Part shown: positions 33,043 through 44,233 of the stretch, in pieces | Layout: each line of letters opens with the position of its first letter | How positions within the stretch are numbered: position 1 is the first letter of the stretch | Assembly (NCBI GenBank): GCA_016169945.1 | Contig: JADLSH010000213.1 | Span: 1,240,001 to 1,304,000 of the forward strand | Length of the DNA: 64,000 nucleotides | Direction: 5' to 3' | Origin: Trachythela sp. YZ-2020 | Taxonomy: Eukaryota > Cnidaria > Anthozoa > Malacalcyonacea > Clavulariidae | Notes under the pieces: generated by a model | The model's input: only the letters and a program-made list of their open reading frames with translations | The model's database searches: none | Told to the model about the DNA's origin: nothing | Position numbers and translations under genes: made by a program

Positions 33043-33570
33043 GCTAGTCCGCCGCTGAAGAAAATATATAAGTAGGTTAGTGGAATCAAAAGCGCAGAAG
33101 CCCTGGGTACGAGGTTTTTTACGTCATAGTGACGCCATCTACGACGCGGACGTGGCAAAAAAACAGTCGCTATTTTCACAGTTTCAGCTACACGGGTAAA
33201 AACTATGGACTCTGGGTATCAACAAAGTCGGAGACGTAAGAAAAACAAATTAGAACTAGTTTCCAAACATTAGCGACTGTATTTGGTAAATTGCAACGTC
33301 CGCATAAGCATATCTTTAAAATTCACTAATCTCAATCACCCGCGATCATTATTGTCACACAAGGCAATTTTTGCTGCAACTTGCAACGCAATTTCTGCAC
33401 AGAGCCACGCACGTTTTGTAGAAAAGTACGCACAAAATGTCAAGATTTTCAAAAAAACTATCGATTTTTCCCGCGACGTTACACAGAGAGACGTCACAGC
33501 CGCCAACCCCCCCCCCCCACACCCACCGTCCATATGACGTTCTCATGTGCGAAATCAGTGAGGCTTCCCT

Positions 33571-35910
33571 AAATTCGAATATTTTCCAATAATTTATAGT
33601 AAGCACAACGTTTAGTACGCAAATGGTATGTACTCTAATGTATAGAATCTGAAAACTATATTCATATCTTTGACTTATTATCAGCAGCACGAGGTAGTAA
33701 GCTTAATTATTGTATAAGTTATTTACAGTATGCTGTATACCATGTCTTGTATATTTAACAACATCAACTTTGAATCTTTGATTCGAAAAAAATGGTCATG
33801 TATGTTGAATTTGAATACATATATTTATGATATATATACATACTGTACAGTGATACAGATTGTGTGGAAATGTAAGATAATATTAATACCAATGTCCTGT
33901 CACTGGGATATTTATTTAATACGGTACTAGGGAGTAGGAACTGCATGGTCATAAAGTATCTACAACCCTGGGCGGAGGGTAAACTTTGATTTTTTACTGA
34001 AATATTTGACACCCCACAGAAACTTAAAGAAAATATTTTGTACCCCAATCAAATATTTCCAAAATATTTCATACTCCTTCTGACAAAGAACTGAAAGTAG
34101 CATGAAAAATCAAGTTTCTGTGGCTGAATATGAATGAGTGATGCATGAAAATGTCTAAAATTATTGAGTATGAACATTGTCTCTGACTGAAATAATAAGT
34201 TTCTTTAAATGTTTGGGCTTGAGCCAAAGCCATCTTCTACTGTACATACTCAGGGTGCCTCTAATGTTCCCAATAACTTATACTATAAATTTAGTCAATG
34301 ATAACAAACTTATTGTATGCATGCAAATGCAGAGCTTATGGTGGCCATTCCCAACACAAATATTGGTTATCATTACAGCTGTATGTTTATCACATATTTT
34401 GAGCATGGTGCTAATTTCCCTGACGACTCTTTTAAATTTGGCCCAGGGGAGAACTAGCAACATTTCAGACTGTTTACACAATATAACAGAGGTACTTTAA
34501 TTTGTTTTTAGTACATATTTCATACCCCCTCAATCTGTTGTAAAAATATTTCATGCCCCATCAAATGAGGGGTAACATTTTCATACCCCATCAAAATACC
34601 CCCACCCCTACGTTGTAAATACTTTATGACCAGTCCCCTACATTTTCATGACAAAGGTGGACACTAGGGGAGAAGGGGTTAACTGTATGACAAAACTGTT
34701 ACAATGATGTAAATTGTAAATTAAAAGCCTTGATGGGATATTATTCAAACACATATTCATGAAGTGTAATTAGAAGCAGTTTTAAGGATTGAGAAATGCA
34801 GCAAAAACATAACTGAAACTTGGCAGCCTACATTCACAACCATTATATAAGTGTCTGCACTGTTCCACAGCAGCATGCATGGCTCTACAGAAAGGTGCAG
34901 GGACCCACTCTATATAGTATAATATATGATGTGGTAGGGGGGTGGTCTGAACAGGTGCTGGTCCTGAAACACAGTGCAACCTTTGACCGAAGAAGAGTCA
35001 TCATCACTAAAGACAACCGGAACGGTTAAGAGGCTGAGCTTGTCAGAGAAATTTTGAATAATAAGGTAGCCCAGATGGTCAAAGAGACCCCCAACAGCCC
35101 AATATTATATTTTTGTTTGACAAAGACAGTCCTAATTTAAATAAACATGTGATGGGCCTAAGCCTAAAAGGGTTTGTCATATTTGGGAGTGTAATAGAAG
35201 AAATATTTTGCTTAATATTTTGCCTATACCCAGGCTGGCAAAGTGTAGATCCAGGTTTATCTGACAGTGAAGGGGTGAGGAACTATTGCCAGCCACATGA
35301 TGGAGGCTCACGGTTGAGGTTGACCAAGGCTGGGCACAACATCATCATAGGAATGTGGGTGATCTCCCACATTAAGACCATCATAAAGTTTTGACAATAT
35401 GGCTGCATGTTCAGGGTCAGCCAAGAGAGCTAGCCCCCAAAGGCACAAAAATACCGGTAGCGATGAATTGGCCAAGGTTGGCAGTGCACAATCTCTACCC
35501 ATTAATTAATGCCCAATGGTTTGCTGTTGTATGTTTAATTTATCTGTAAAGTGGCCCACAATCTCAATTTGTATGTATCTCTTGCTGTAATATGTATTAT
35601 GCAATATGTATTATTGCTGTAATATGCTATTTGTTAATGCTACAAAGTACATTATATGACTATATGTTCGAATCAAAGTTGATGTTGAATATACACATAT
35701 ACTGTATAATATATGTTTATAAACATGTGTATGTATGTACAGTATTACCAGTAAATATATTATATAAAAAGGATCCTTCGAAAATCATTCTTCACATAGC
35801 TTATAAGCTGATAGAGTTGAATATAGGCTATTTTCAGATTCTATACATCAAAGTACATACCTTTTGCGCACTAACACACTGTCTATAATGCTATATATTC
35901 TTGAAAAATA
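33571..35910. mobile_element. 2.3 kb element with ~300 bp diverged inverted terminal repeats
   Basis: The left arm 33571-33870 and right arm 35600-35910 are reverse complements. Shared blocks include GGTATGTACT, TGTATAGAATCTGAAAA, CAACATCAACTTTGA, GATTCGAA and ATACTGTACA. The interior (34650-35590) has no coding sequence I can support. A second element (33925-34646) is nested inside next to the left arm. Confidence 0.65.
33925..34646. mobile_element. Nested element with GGTCATAAAGTA ends
   Basis: GGAACTGCATGGTCATAAAG, TATCTACAAC at the left is matched by TTGTAAATACTTTATGACCA, GTCCCCTAC at the right. Near both ends lie runs of ATACCCC/CATACCCCATC-type repeats (33990-34080, 34520-34600). It is noncoding. 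Its interior is shared with 32818-33042. Confidence 0.65.
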
Positions 35911-37026
35911 GTCGATTTTGAAATGATTCGCATAGTGAGCGTGTTTCACAGTGGTTTGACTTTGGCTTTTAAATTTTCCAAGCTTTCACGCGTGTACCAC
36001 GAACGCGAAGTAAACAATAAATCACCAGCTAGACCGAGACCTCTCACGACCATTCTCTTTGACCATCGCACTGATGTTAATAGTTGGATAGCTGTTACAT
36101 TGATGTAACAAATAAATATGTAATCGATATTCGATTATCACGAAGGCAATTCGTAAACGATTAAACGACGCACGAGGTTGTCTTAATATTTGGCGTGAGC
36201 GCTGTTTTGTCTTTTGTCTCGTTTGATGGGGTTTTTGCAATATTTCTGCCTCGGTTTACTTGGTTATATAAACTAATCAAATACGTTTGTGGATTTTTCT
36301 CTACCGAAAACAAGTGTTGGTGCTGTATTATCTTGCAAAATCTCAAGATGCATTGATGTATTGCACAGTCTGGAGTCTGGACGGCAGGTTCTTGCAATCA
36401 TGTACTATAGACGACCAGCCAAGCGAGCAAAAAGTGCTTAGAAAACACCTTCGATGGCATTTTGTGTTACAAGCGGGCAACCACCACCAAAATGTAGCTT
36501 GAACTCTCGCAAACACGACTATGTAGGTTGCCATCTCGATTTCGGCGTTTAAAACGTAAAATTTTGATGATTATTCTGTTAAATTTCAAGCTCCACGGCT
36601 CTGTTTGTAAAAGCCGTGAATATTTTCCCGCGTGTCCATGGCAACAAGCGTGTTGGTGATAATCATTCTGATTGGTCAGATTATTTCATTTTGACCAATG
36701 AGATTGCTTTAACTAAAAAAATGAGCCCGCACGCCGCAGGATATGGAAATCTCGAAGCGCAATAAACGTGCTTGAAACAAGGTTTTATGAAACAAATCAT
36801 AGTGAAACAGCCGGAAAAGACAGCAAATTTCTTCATAAAGTTTGTATAATACATTTATTAACATATTATTTGATTATTATTGTTAAAACTAAACTGGTTT
36901 TTATAATATTTTACTTGATATTGTTTATAGTTTTTTGGGCATCTTTCCTATTTTGTTTGGATTACCCCTTTAATTTGTCTCCTTGAATATATAGCGTATA
37001 ATAGATTAAATTTACATTTAGACTTC

Positions 37027-37315
37027 ATGTTGCTCGATGCAACCACCAGGCAAAAGTATGGTTGAAAGCAAACATTGGTTTACCTGAAATACCCAGTCCT
37101 ACTGATACTGGTGGGTGGACATCATGTGAAGACAATTTACAAATTATTTGGTCTACAATACCTTCCATTCCCCAGTTCTGTATTTCCTTAATTTCGTGTG
37201 GGTGTACGAAAAATGTAGAACTGCCATTTGTAAGTGTTATAAGAACGGTCAACAGTGCACACCTCTGTGTGGATGCAATGCAAATGAATGCAGAAATCCT
37301 GTAGGATTACCATAA
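37027..37315 (+). pseudogene. C-terminal fragment of a CXC-tail protein, frameshifted
   Basis: After a good acceptor (TTTACATTTAG) the frame reads LHVARCNHQAKVWLKANIGL, then PEIPSPTDTGGW, NLQIIWSTIPSIPQFCISLI and SCGCTKN. A one-base shift then gives CRTAICKCYKNGQQCTPLCG and CNANECRNPVGLP before TAA at 37313. A 'PxPxxxGW' segment followed by a cysteine-rich (C-x-C-x(4-5)-C...) tail is familiar from uncharacterised cnidarian proteins and resembles CXC/tesmin-like metal-binding repeats. The rest of the protein is not here. The frameshift makes this copy non-functional. 35915-37020 holds no other supported gene. Confidence 0.6.
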
Positions 37316-37907
37316 CTAAAACAAAATAATGTAACAACAGTTAAATCTTTGTTAAGGCTTTCCTTATAGTTTGTTGATACAAAAAAATTCCTCCTAATTT
37401 CTTGAATGATTAGCGTTATAAGGACATGCTGGAAACCATTCTACAGTACGACCGATCTTGACTAGTTTACAGCATTGAATTATGTGCGTGTTTGTATCCT
37501 TCATAATTGTGATTGTTTCAATTCAAATACTATTTATTTCACTATGCCACCTGAGAAATACTTATGATTAGAAGCTTTACAATAGCTACCAGCATCAATC
37601 AGAAAAGTATATTGAGGAGTAAAAGGGGTGAACAGAAAAAAACACACAGAAAAAACAAAAAAATAAATAAAAAAATAAACCGAAAATAAAGAAAAAAAAA
37701 AAATGGAAAAAAAAGATGTCAAAAATAAATACCCCAGTTACTCCCTGTGTATGTTGGAAAATATTTTTTAAATTAAATCAATTCAATTTCAAAAGCTTTC
37801 GATAAAACTTGTAGTCTGCCATAGGGAAATCTTTTGGTTGAGAAATTCAAAGAACTAACAAGGCCAAGCCAAGGGACCTTGAACATTGTGATGAATGAAT
37901 ACTAATG

Positions 37908-38325
37908 GTGGCAATAAATGGAAACATTCAAATAATAAAATAACTTTATTGGTCGAAATGAAATGAACTGTATTATCGCCAGAAGGACAATTTATGTTCA
38001 AATAGTTCAAAGTCAATCCACATCTGGGAACATACATTGATTAATATTGTTGAAGTTAAAACACTGAACGCTACCTACGTGATATTCTGCACAAGCCAAG
38101 ACCATTAAATTGGGATTAAATTGTCAAAATGGTTGCAATAAATGGAAATATTCAAATGATAAAAGAACTTTATTAGTCTGAAGGAAAATTTATGTTCAAA
38201 GAGCTCAAAGTGCACAAGCGAAGACCATGTTGTTGGAAGGATGAAGTTTATAGACAAGCAGCAAGTTACAACGCTGAACGCTACATTTGTCATATTTGAT
38301 ATTCGCACAAACCAAGATGAAGGAG
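37908..38325. repeat. ~220 bp diverged tandem duplication
   Basis: Copies from about 37908 and 38130 share TGCAATAAATGGAAA, ATTCAAATxATAAAA, ACTTTATT, CAATTTATGTTCAAA and CTGAACGCTAC. It is noncoding. 37320-37900 holds only an A-rich tract near 37630-37720. Confidence 0.75.
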
Positions 38326-38666
38326 TATAGTTTCTCGTGTCATGTTGATGTTTCAACAATACCTTTTATAAATATTAAATTATCAAATTGAGTTAAAAGA
38401 TAGTCTCACTTTTACAATTTTAAAATATTCGAGCAAGCATATCTCATGGTGGCCTTGTTTTGATACTAAACAAGAAACAGCAATCGGCTTGAAAGTTTAA
38501 ATCGTATTGAAACATTTCGTTAAAAAATCAAATTATGTGATTTAAGATTCCGTACCTCCAATTCGAAACAAATACCTACATATAAATTCATGCTGTTTCC
38601 TTAAGAACCGTTGTAACACTTTTATTGCGTTATAAATCATATAGTCTAATTTTCGCACGATGCAAG

Positions 38667-38849
38667 CTATAATCGAGTGGAAAAATAGCTTCCTTGTATC
38701 AGCAAATCAGGGAAACCACAATCATCACATATTTCTTTAGACATGTAATTACTTTTTAAACGTATTAAAAACTCAAAATATTTCTGTATTACCTCTTTCT
38801 GGGGTTGTTCTTCTATCTGTTCGCCAGAAGTTTCTTCCTTGCGCGCCAT
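38667..38849 (-). CDS. Small hypothetical ORF (MARKEETSGEQ...)
   Basis: The ATG at 38849 opens 60 codons: MARKEETSGEQIEEQPQKEV, then IQKYFEFLIRLKSNYMSKEI and CDDCGFPDLLIQGSYF to a stop at 38667. The sequence is hydrophilic with an amphipathic middle and a C-x-x-C pair. Upstream on the same strand are an ATTGGT/CCAAT-type box near 38907 and a TATATATTAT stretch near 38955. It could be the first exon or a single-exon part of the minus-strand cluster running up to 43983. No family is recognised. Confidence 0.35.
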   Translation of the reverse strand: MARKEETSGEQIEEQPQKEVIQKYFEFLIRLKSNYMSKEICDDCGFPDLLIQGSYFSTRL

Positions 38850-39858
38850 ATTTGCTTTGTTTATAATTGTGAGCGATGATAGATACATTACGCAATATTT
38901 TGTATCCTCTGATTGGTTAGTACTCGCTACGAGCAAACCATATTTGGCATAATATATATACTACATTAAATACCATACTTTAACAAAGCGGCACTTCAAA
39001 GTCGAAGAAACACCACAAAAAACCTTGATTTTTTCAATTTCTATCCAAAATTACGCGTGGCAACCGGGCAAATCTTCTTAACAACATCAATCCGAAGCTG
39101 CCTGGCTAGGTTGCCTGCTTGTAACAAAAAATGCCATCGACAGTCAATTTTTTTGCACTTGGCTGGTCGTCTACTATGAAAGGATAGGAGTAAAATGTAT
39201 AAAGAGGCAAGTTTTTTAACATTATTTTTTATTATATTTCAAATACATGTTTGCCACATGCACAGCATATATGTAAATAGCTTCTAACGACATGATGTTC
39301 GCTAGCTTTTACTTGAAAAGTGGAGAAATGTTGACCCAAGCGGCTTTATTAAAGCCTCTAAACTAAGCCGGTCAGATTTTTATATTCCCAGACAAAATGT
39401 CATGACAAGCATCTTTATATCCACAGTGGGCAGTTTTGACCGCTTTGGCAGACACAGATAGTTTTTTAGTATGCTGTATGTCCAACTAACTCATGGTATC
39501 TTTTGTATATGAATGAAATATTTAAAGAAATAAAATTGATTAATCATTTTCAGCATTTTATCTGTGACTGCATATTGTTACTGTATTAAAGCTATGTTAA
39601 CCAAGTCACCAACAGGCAATGTGGCTGAATGCTACCCATTTTCTATTTTGCTGCATTCATCTACTAAACACCAGATAATTTTGTACATCAGAAGCAAACC
39701 ACTTGGATGTAATAAGTTATTAACATGTTTTGGGAAATACCCAGTAAGCTAACAATTGGGACCATAGAGCAAGCCAAAGTAAGATACATTCTGGCTTACA
39801 AAGAAGTTCATATTAAAAAACAACGATAACATGAATATATATATGTATATTGCCTTAC

Positions 39859-39956
39859 GTTCAAATAGAAAGTTAGGAAATTTGTCTATTCCATCCAAAG
39901 CCTTGATGTTTTGAACTAAGATCCTGTTCATATTTTCATTTTCAGGAGCTCTAAAG
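39859..39956 (-). CDS. Candidate internal exon of a minus-strand gene
   Basis: Between TTTTTTCAG and GTAAGG the phase 2 frame is open: FRAPENENMNRILVQNIKAL, then DGIDKFPNFLFE. Both splice signals are good and codon content looks protein-like. The function is unknown. The phase does not join directly to the exon at 40891-40989 (phase 0), so another exon must lie between if they belong together. Confidence 0.4.
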
Positions 39957-40079
39957 CTGAAAAAAGGCATACATGTGTAGTTAGGGTATAATTTCTTGAG
40001 GATATAATTTGGCTTGAATATGGTAGGTGTTTCCCGACTTATGATGATTATTTGCACTTCTAGCACTTATGTATCAGTC

Positions 40080-40855
40080 CAGCTGCGACCACCCCCCCCC
40101 CCGGGCCAACTCCCGGGCATTGGTAAATTTTAAAAATTTTTGTGCAAATGCGCAGGGTTAGGGCATAAAAGAAGGAACAATGCCTCACCCCGGGGCAAAA
40201 GAGTAAAACAAATGTCCCACCTCCGTGCTGACAAATCAGTCAAGATTTTATGCTGGAAACGTCAAATATGCTTTGACACTGTACTAAATCATATGCGTGT
40301 TACCAATTATTACCTCAGTTTCTTGTACTTTTTGGATTTTTTGATAAAAGAAAGAAAACCATCGTGTTCAGATGAAAACAAAGGCTATGACACACATGCT
40401 ACTCGCTGTCTACCGTTTATTTTAGATACTTGGCCTTTACTGAATATTTTTTGTTGTAAAACAGCATTAAACTAAGAAAAATAATGTGAGTCATGTAACG
40501 AAGAATTCTCAAACATTCTAAGTTTTACTTTTGAAAACCAATGGTAATATAAAACTAACTTTTATACACATATTATACAAGACAGGAATGCAACAAAGGT
40601 TAATGCTATTTCTATAGTTAGAGAGCTTAAGCAAGTACGTTGCGTTACACAATAGAACTTGTTCCCTAGAATTTTTAGCAAAACGTGGTTGCCGTCTTTT
40701 CTCCGTTAAGGACAAATTCCCGGGAATTCATTACCTGATGTTGACAAATACCCTGCCCCGGGTGAATGCGCGCCTGCAAATGCCCGGGCCTGGGGAGAAG
40801 TTAGCTTGCAAATGCCCGCACTGTCCGGCGGGGGGGGGGGATGGTTGCAGCTGAA
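40080..40855. mobile_element. Element with GCGACCACCCCC / GGGGGATGGTTGC ends
   Basis: The left end CAGCTGCGACCACCCCCC and right end GGGGGGATGGTTGCAGCTG are inverted, and both continue into CCCGGG-rich sequence and TGCCCGG/CCGGGCA motifs. The flank AGCT occurs on both sides, so a 4-base duplication is possible. The open frame 40140-40475 in the interior has no recognisable domain. Confidence 0.7.
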
Positions 40856-40890
40856 ATTGACTGATGCATTATATCATTTGTTTTAATTAC

Positions 40891-40989
40891 CTGAATGCTG
40901 TATTCCATTGTTGTGGATGGCTTCGTACAACTGCTCTGACTGTCCTCTGGTTCATACATTAAACAAATTGGTATTGAAATTAGTTGCAT
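40891..40989 (-). CDS. Candidate first exon of a minus-strand gene
   Basis: ATG 40989 opens MQLISIPICLMYEPEDSQSS, then CTKPSTTMEYSIQ, and ends in CAG before GTAATT at phase 0. The start overlaps the sequence just outside the element at 40080-40855. It might instead be internal, with no supported acceptor. Weak evidence, no domain. Confidence 0.3.
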
Positions 40990-41571
40990 AGTGGCAGAAA
41001 TTAACTTTTTTCTGTTAGGGGGGCAAAGCCTCCTAAATTTCTGACAAAACCCTCAAATTTCCGACATACCCCCCATTTACACTCAAAATTATAGGCCATT
41101 TTTAGCCCTTTTTAGATCAAAATTTCTGACAAATGGCCAATTTTCTGTAAAGGTGAGGGGAGGCAGTTCTCCCCACCCCACCAAAATTTCCTCCATTGCA
41201 GTTGCAGATGCTTAAGAGGTAAAGGGAAGTGGCACCGCCAATATTTTCCGGTTAACTCAGCTTGCAATGCATCCAGATGCGCCTTAGTTTTAGTATTTTA
41301 CTCTGTCTAAAGCCAGATCATTTTGCTTGTCAGTGGTAGGGTACTGCCAGTTAATGGGTTAAATTGAGTCATATATAAATCATTGCATAGCACATCCCTT
41401 AAATTAAGTATCGATACTGTATATGCTTTTTCCACTCTTTAGGAGACATGATGCTCAAGAAATTTACTCATTTGTATTTAATATACATTATAATGCGATT
41501 ATGTTGGATGATCTGGATTATAGCGAATTCTTTGGACTTTTCTGCAAAGGTAAGACATTTAACAATTATAC

Positions 41572-42755
41572 AAGGGTGCACGGCTGTGCGCCTTTTGATA
41601 AATTTAAAAGTAAATTATGACACTAATTCTCATTTCTTACCTGAAACAATCTGCGAATTATTTCATCTTTGTCTTCTTTAGTTGCAAAATATTGTTTATT
41701 TCAATTTTGTGTTTGTTAAATTTCTACTCTCACATGGGCGTCCGCTGACTTACTGTATCGTCAGTATCGATTGCCGTTTGTGAAATCAGTTGACCTACTG
41801 TATCAAATTGTTGTTTGTAAAATCAGCACGAAATTTAAAATAATAAATAGATGGGAGTGAAACTCTTGGCAAATCATATGTAAAATATTTCAACAGATGC
41901 TGTAGCAAGTTGCTAGGCACAGCAGCTGTAACGCTAGGCACACTGCCATCTATGGAATTGCCCAATCTAGGATTCAGTTTGAGTAACGCCGAATGATATT
42001 AATAGATTTCAATGGCTCAAACTTTGCCTATGGAGTCAAGTTTCGATATATTGGTGTCATATTTCGTTTCATTTTATAGAATTGAGGCAACTTTCGAGTA
42101 TTGAAGTAGAAACAGCATATGATTTATAAATTTACAAGGGAATGTGAGCAGAACCGTCTGCAAAATATAAATAAAGCAATTACTTGTCCCTGCCTACTTG
42201 TAAGTGTAAAAAACTAAGAATATCTGGTAGATTCCAATATCCTTTGATGTAAATAATGTTACATCATCTTGAGACCACCAACAAACATTTTTCCCTGAAT
42301 AACGACACAATGCAATCAATATTTTGCACAGTTATAAAATATAAAATATCCAAGATATGAGCCGAAATCCCCCCTGGTTTTGCTACGACATTTGGAGAAG
42401 CGATGTTCCAAATTCTTAAATGCTATTGGTTAATTTGCATCACGTGCCAACAGTTTCTCTCCCCTCTATTTTTTATTTTAAATTTTGCACTGATTTTATA
42501 AATGGCAATTCGATATTTTAAGTCAGCTAGCAGACGTGCATGTGAGAGTAGAAATTCAAACACAAAATTTAAATAAACAATGTGTCAGCATGAAGTTAAT
42601 CTAAATTTTCAAAGCTTTTTGTACAATATTTTGCAACTAAAGAAGACAAAGTTGAAATAATCATAATTCACAGATTGTTTCAGGTAAGAAATGAGAATTA
42701 GTGTCAGAATTTACTCTTAAAATTGATCAAAAAGTGTACTGCCATGTACCGAGTT
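41572..42755. repeat. Inverted duplication carrying a short exon-like unit
   Basis: The left arm about 41572-41755 and right arm about 42533-42755 are reverse complements over some 180 bases (ACACTAATTCTCATTTCTTA, CTGAAACAATCTG, CAACTAAAG, AAATTTCTACTCTCACATG). Each arm holds a 35-41 base unit between AACTAAAG and GTAAGAAATG (41641-41675 on the minus strand, 42643-42683 on the plus strand). The minus copy encodes DKDEIIRRLFQ at phase 2. 42760-43820 shows no supported gene. Confidence 0.65.
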
Positions 42756-43824
42756 AATACACATTGTATATAAGCTTGTATGTTGGTTACCGATCAACCA
42801 GACTGAGTTTGTTTTCAATGGTTTGATGTTGCATTTTGGTTAGGATAATTACCAATTTTTACTGTTACAAAATATACAAAAAGCGAAAAAAATAGAAAGT
42901 CATTGAAACCTTTTACAGCTCATACATGACTGAGTAATTTCTTTTCTGAATTCAATATTTTAATAATTTATCGTTTCTTCAAAATGTTCAGCCATTTCAA
43001 AATTTTGAGACATTACATCATGCAACTAGACAGTTTAAATTTTACCAAAAACTGTTTATTTTTGTTTCACCCATTGACTATTAAAACCACCCAATCTTTC
43101 ATGTACAGTGATAGCATACAGATGTATTCTAAAAAGAACATAGCCACCCTATTTAAGAACAAGCATGCAACACATGAGACCATGAAACAAAATGTTAACA
43201 GTGAATGTATAATATATACAGGTCAACTGGTTTAGATGGGATGAAATTAGTAGTCATTTTAGTTTCTATGTATATTTCAAAAATACAATCAAAATTCAAT
43301 GTTGTCAATTTAGCATGCATTTTTGTATTATTGACTTGTTCTACAGTTCAGATCATTGCAAAATATTTGTCTAGCTCTGAATTCACCTTGGCTATAGATT
43401 GTCGGTTTGATCTAACTAGTTACTGTAGACGACAGTGAGTCTCCTGTAAATAGTGATTAGGAACAAGCAAACAAATGTAATGTGTATAAGAGTTGTGGAA
43501 ACAGTAAACCCAAAATAATTAATGTATCCCTGTTTTAAGGTCACTGTTGTGTTAATTTACTGTTACCTACTCAAATAGCACGGGCAAGCTGATTTTTAAC
43601 TAAGTATATATTAGCACTGTGTCTGTGGCCTTAAGAGACAAAAGCACTTTGGGCAAAACAGAAACACTAGCTTTACATTTGTTAAACACTAGTTTAGCTG
43701 TACAATTTTCTATTTTAACATTACTGTCAATAGGTTTAGTGCCTAGGGTGGATGTACAAAAACGTTGGTTCCTGTATTATAAATCATTAGCCATTGTACA
43801 TTTCATATAATTCTTTGGGCTTAC

Positions 43825-43983
43825 CTTGACAATGGCTGGCACAACTTCTTTCGATTTGTCATTTGACTGATTTATTTTCATGGTCTCCTGGAATGCCAGT
43901 ATTTTTGTATTTTGTTCCAGGATGGTCCGCTGATTTTGTAGAATCCTTCTGGCCATTTCATTATCTTGTACTATCTCGTTCAT
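43825..43983 (-). CDS. Coiled-coil-like first exon of a gene divergent from the CMC transposase
   Basis: ATG 43983 opens MNEIVQDNEMARRILQNQRT, then ILEQNTKILAFQETMKINQS and NDKSKEVVPAIVK, ending before GTAAGC at phase 0 (53 codons). Isoleucine/leucine heptad-like spacing and glutamine/glutamate richness suggest a short coiled coil. It starts 250 bases from the plus-strand transposase ATG, head to head, with only a CCAAT-bearing spacer between. Downstream exons are not certain; candidates on the same strand are at 41641-41675, 39859-39956 and 38667-38849. It may be a second gene of the transposon or a host gene. Confidence 0.45.
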
Positions 43984-44233
43984 ACTTCTTTTTTTCGAAA
44001 AATCTTAATCCAAACGCACCAAGAATGACCGAGATAAAAAAAATAATGAAAATCTGAAATATTTTCCCGCCTTATAGCGCTATTTTTACTGTATGTGCTA
44101 CTATTGGTTAAAAACAGTCACATGATGCGCAACAGTATCCTCCGTTTACATCAGGTATGTCTACTTATCCCCTCCTATCCCTCGTATAGTGGTCAAATTG
44201 TTTTGTTGCTATGGTAACTGACTTATAACCATC
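43984..44233. promoter_or_regulatory. Possible bidirectional promoter between divergent genes
   Basis: A 250-base spacer between two head-to-head start codons contains ATTGGTTAAAA (CCAAT box on the minus strand, about 44102), ATGATGCGC and a GCTATGGTAACTG stretch near 44208. There is no clear TATA box. The assignment rests on position only. Confidence 0.35.

Noticed and set aside
32444..33075. Open frames with poly-proline or poly-glycine around 32770
   Set aside because: They are produced by C/G homopolymer runs and MITE sequence; there is no domain or splice support.
37534..37722. Minus-strand frame rich in Phe/Ser/Tyr
   Set aside because: It is the translation of an A-rich low-complexity tract (AAAAA/AAATAAA).
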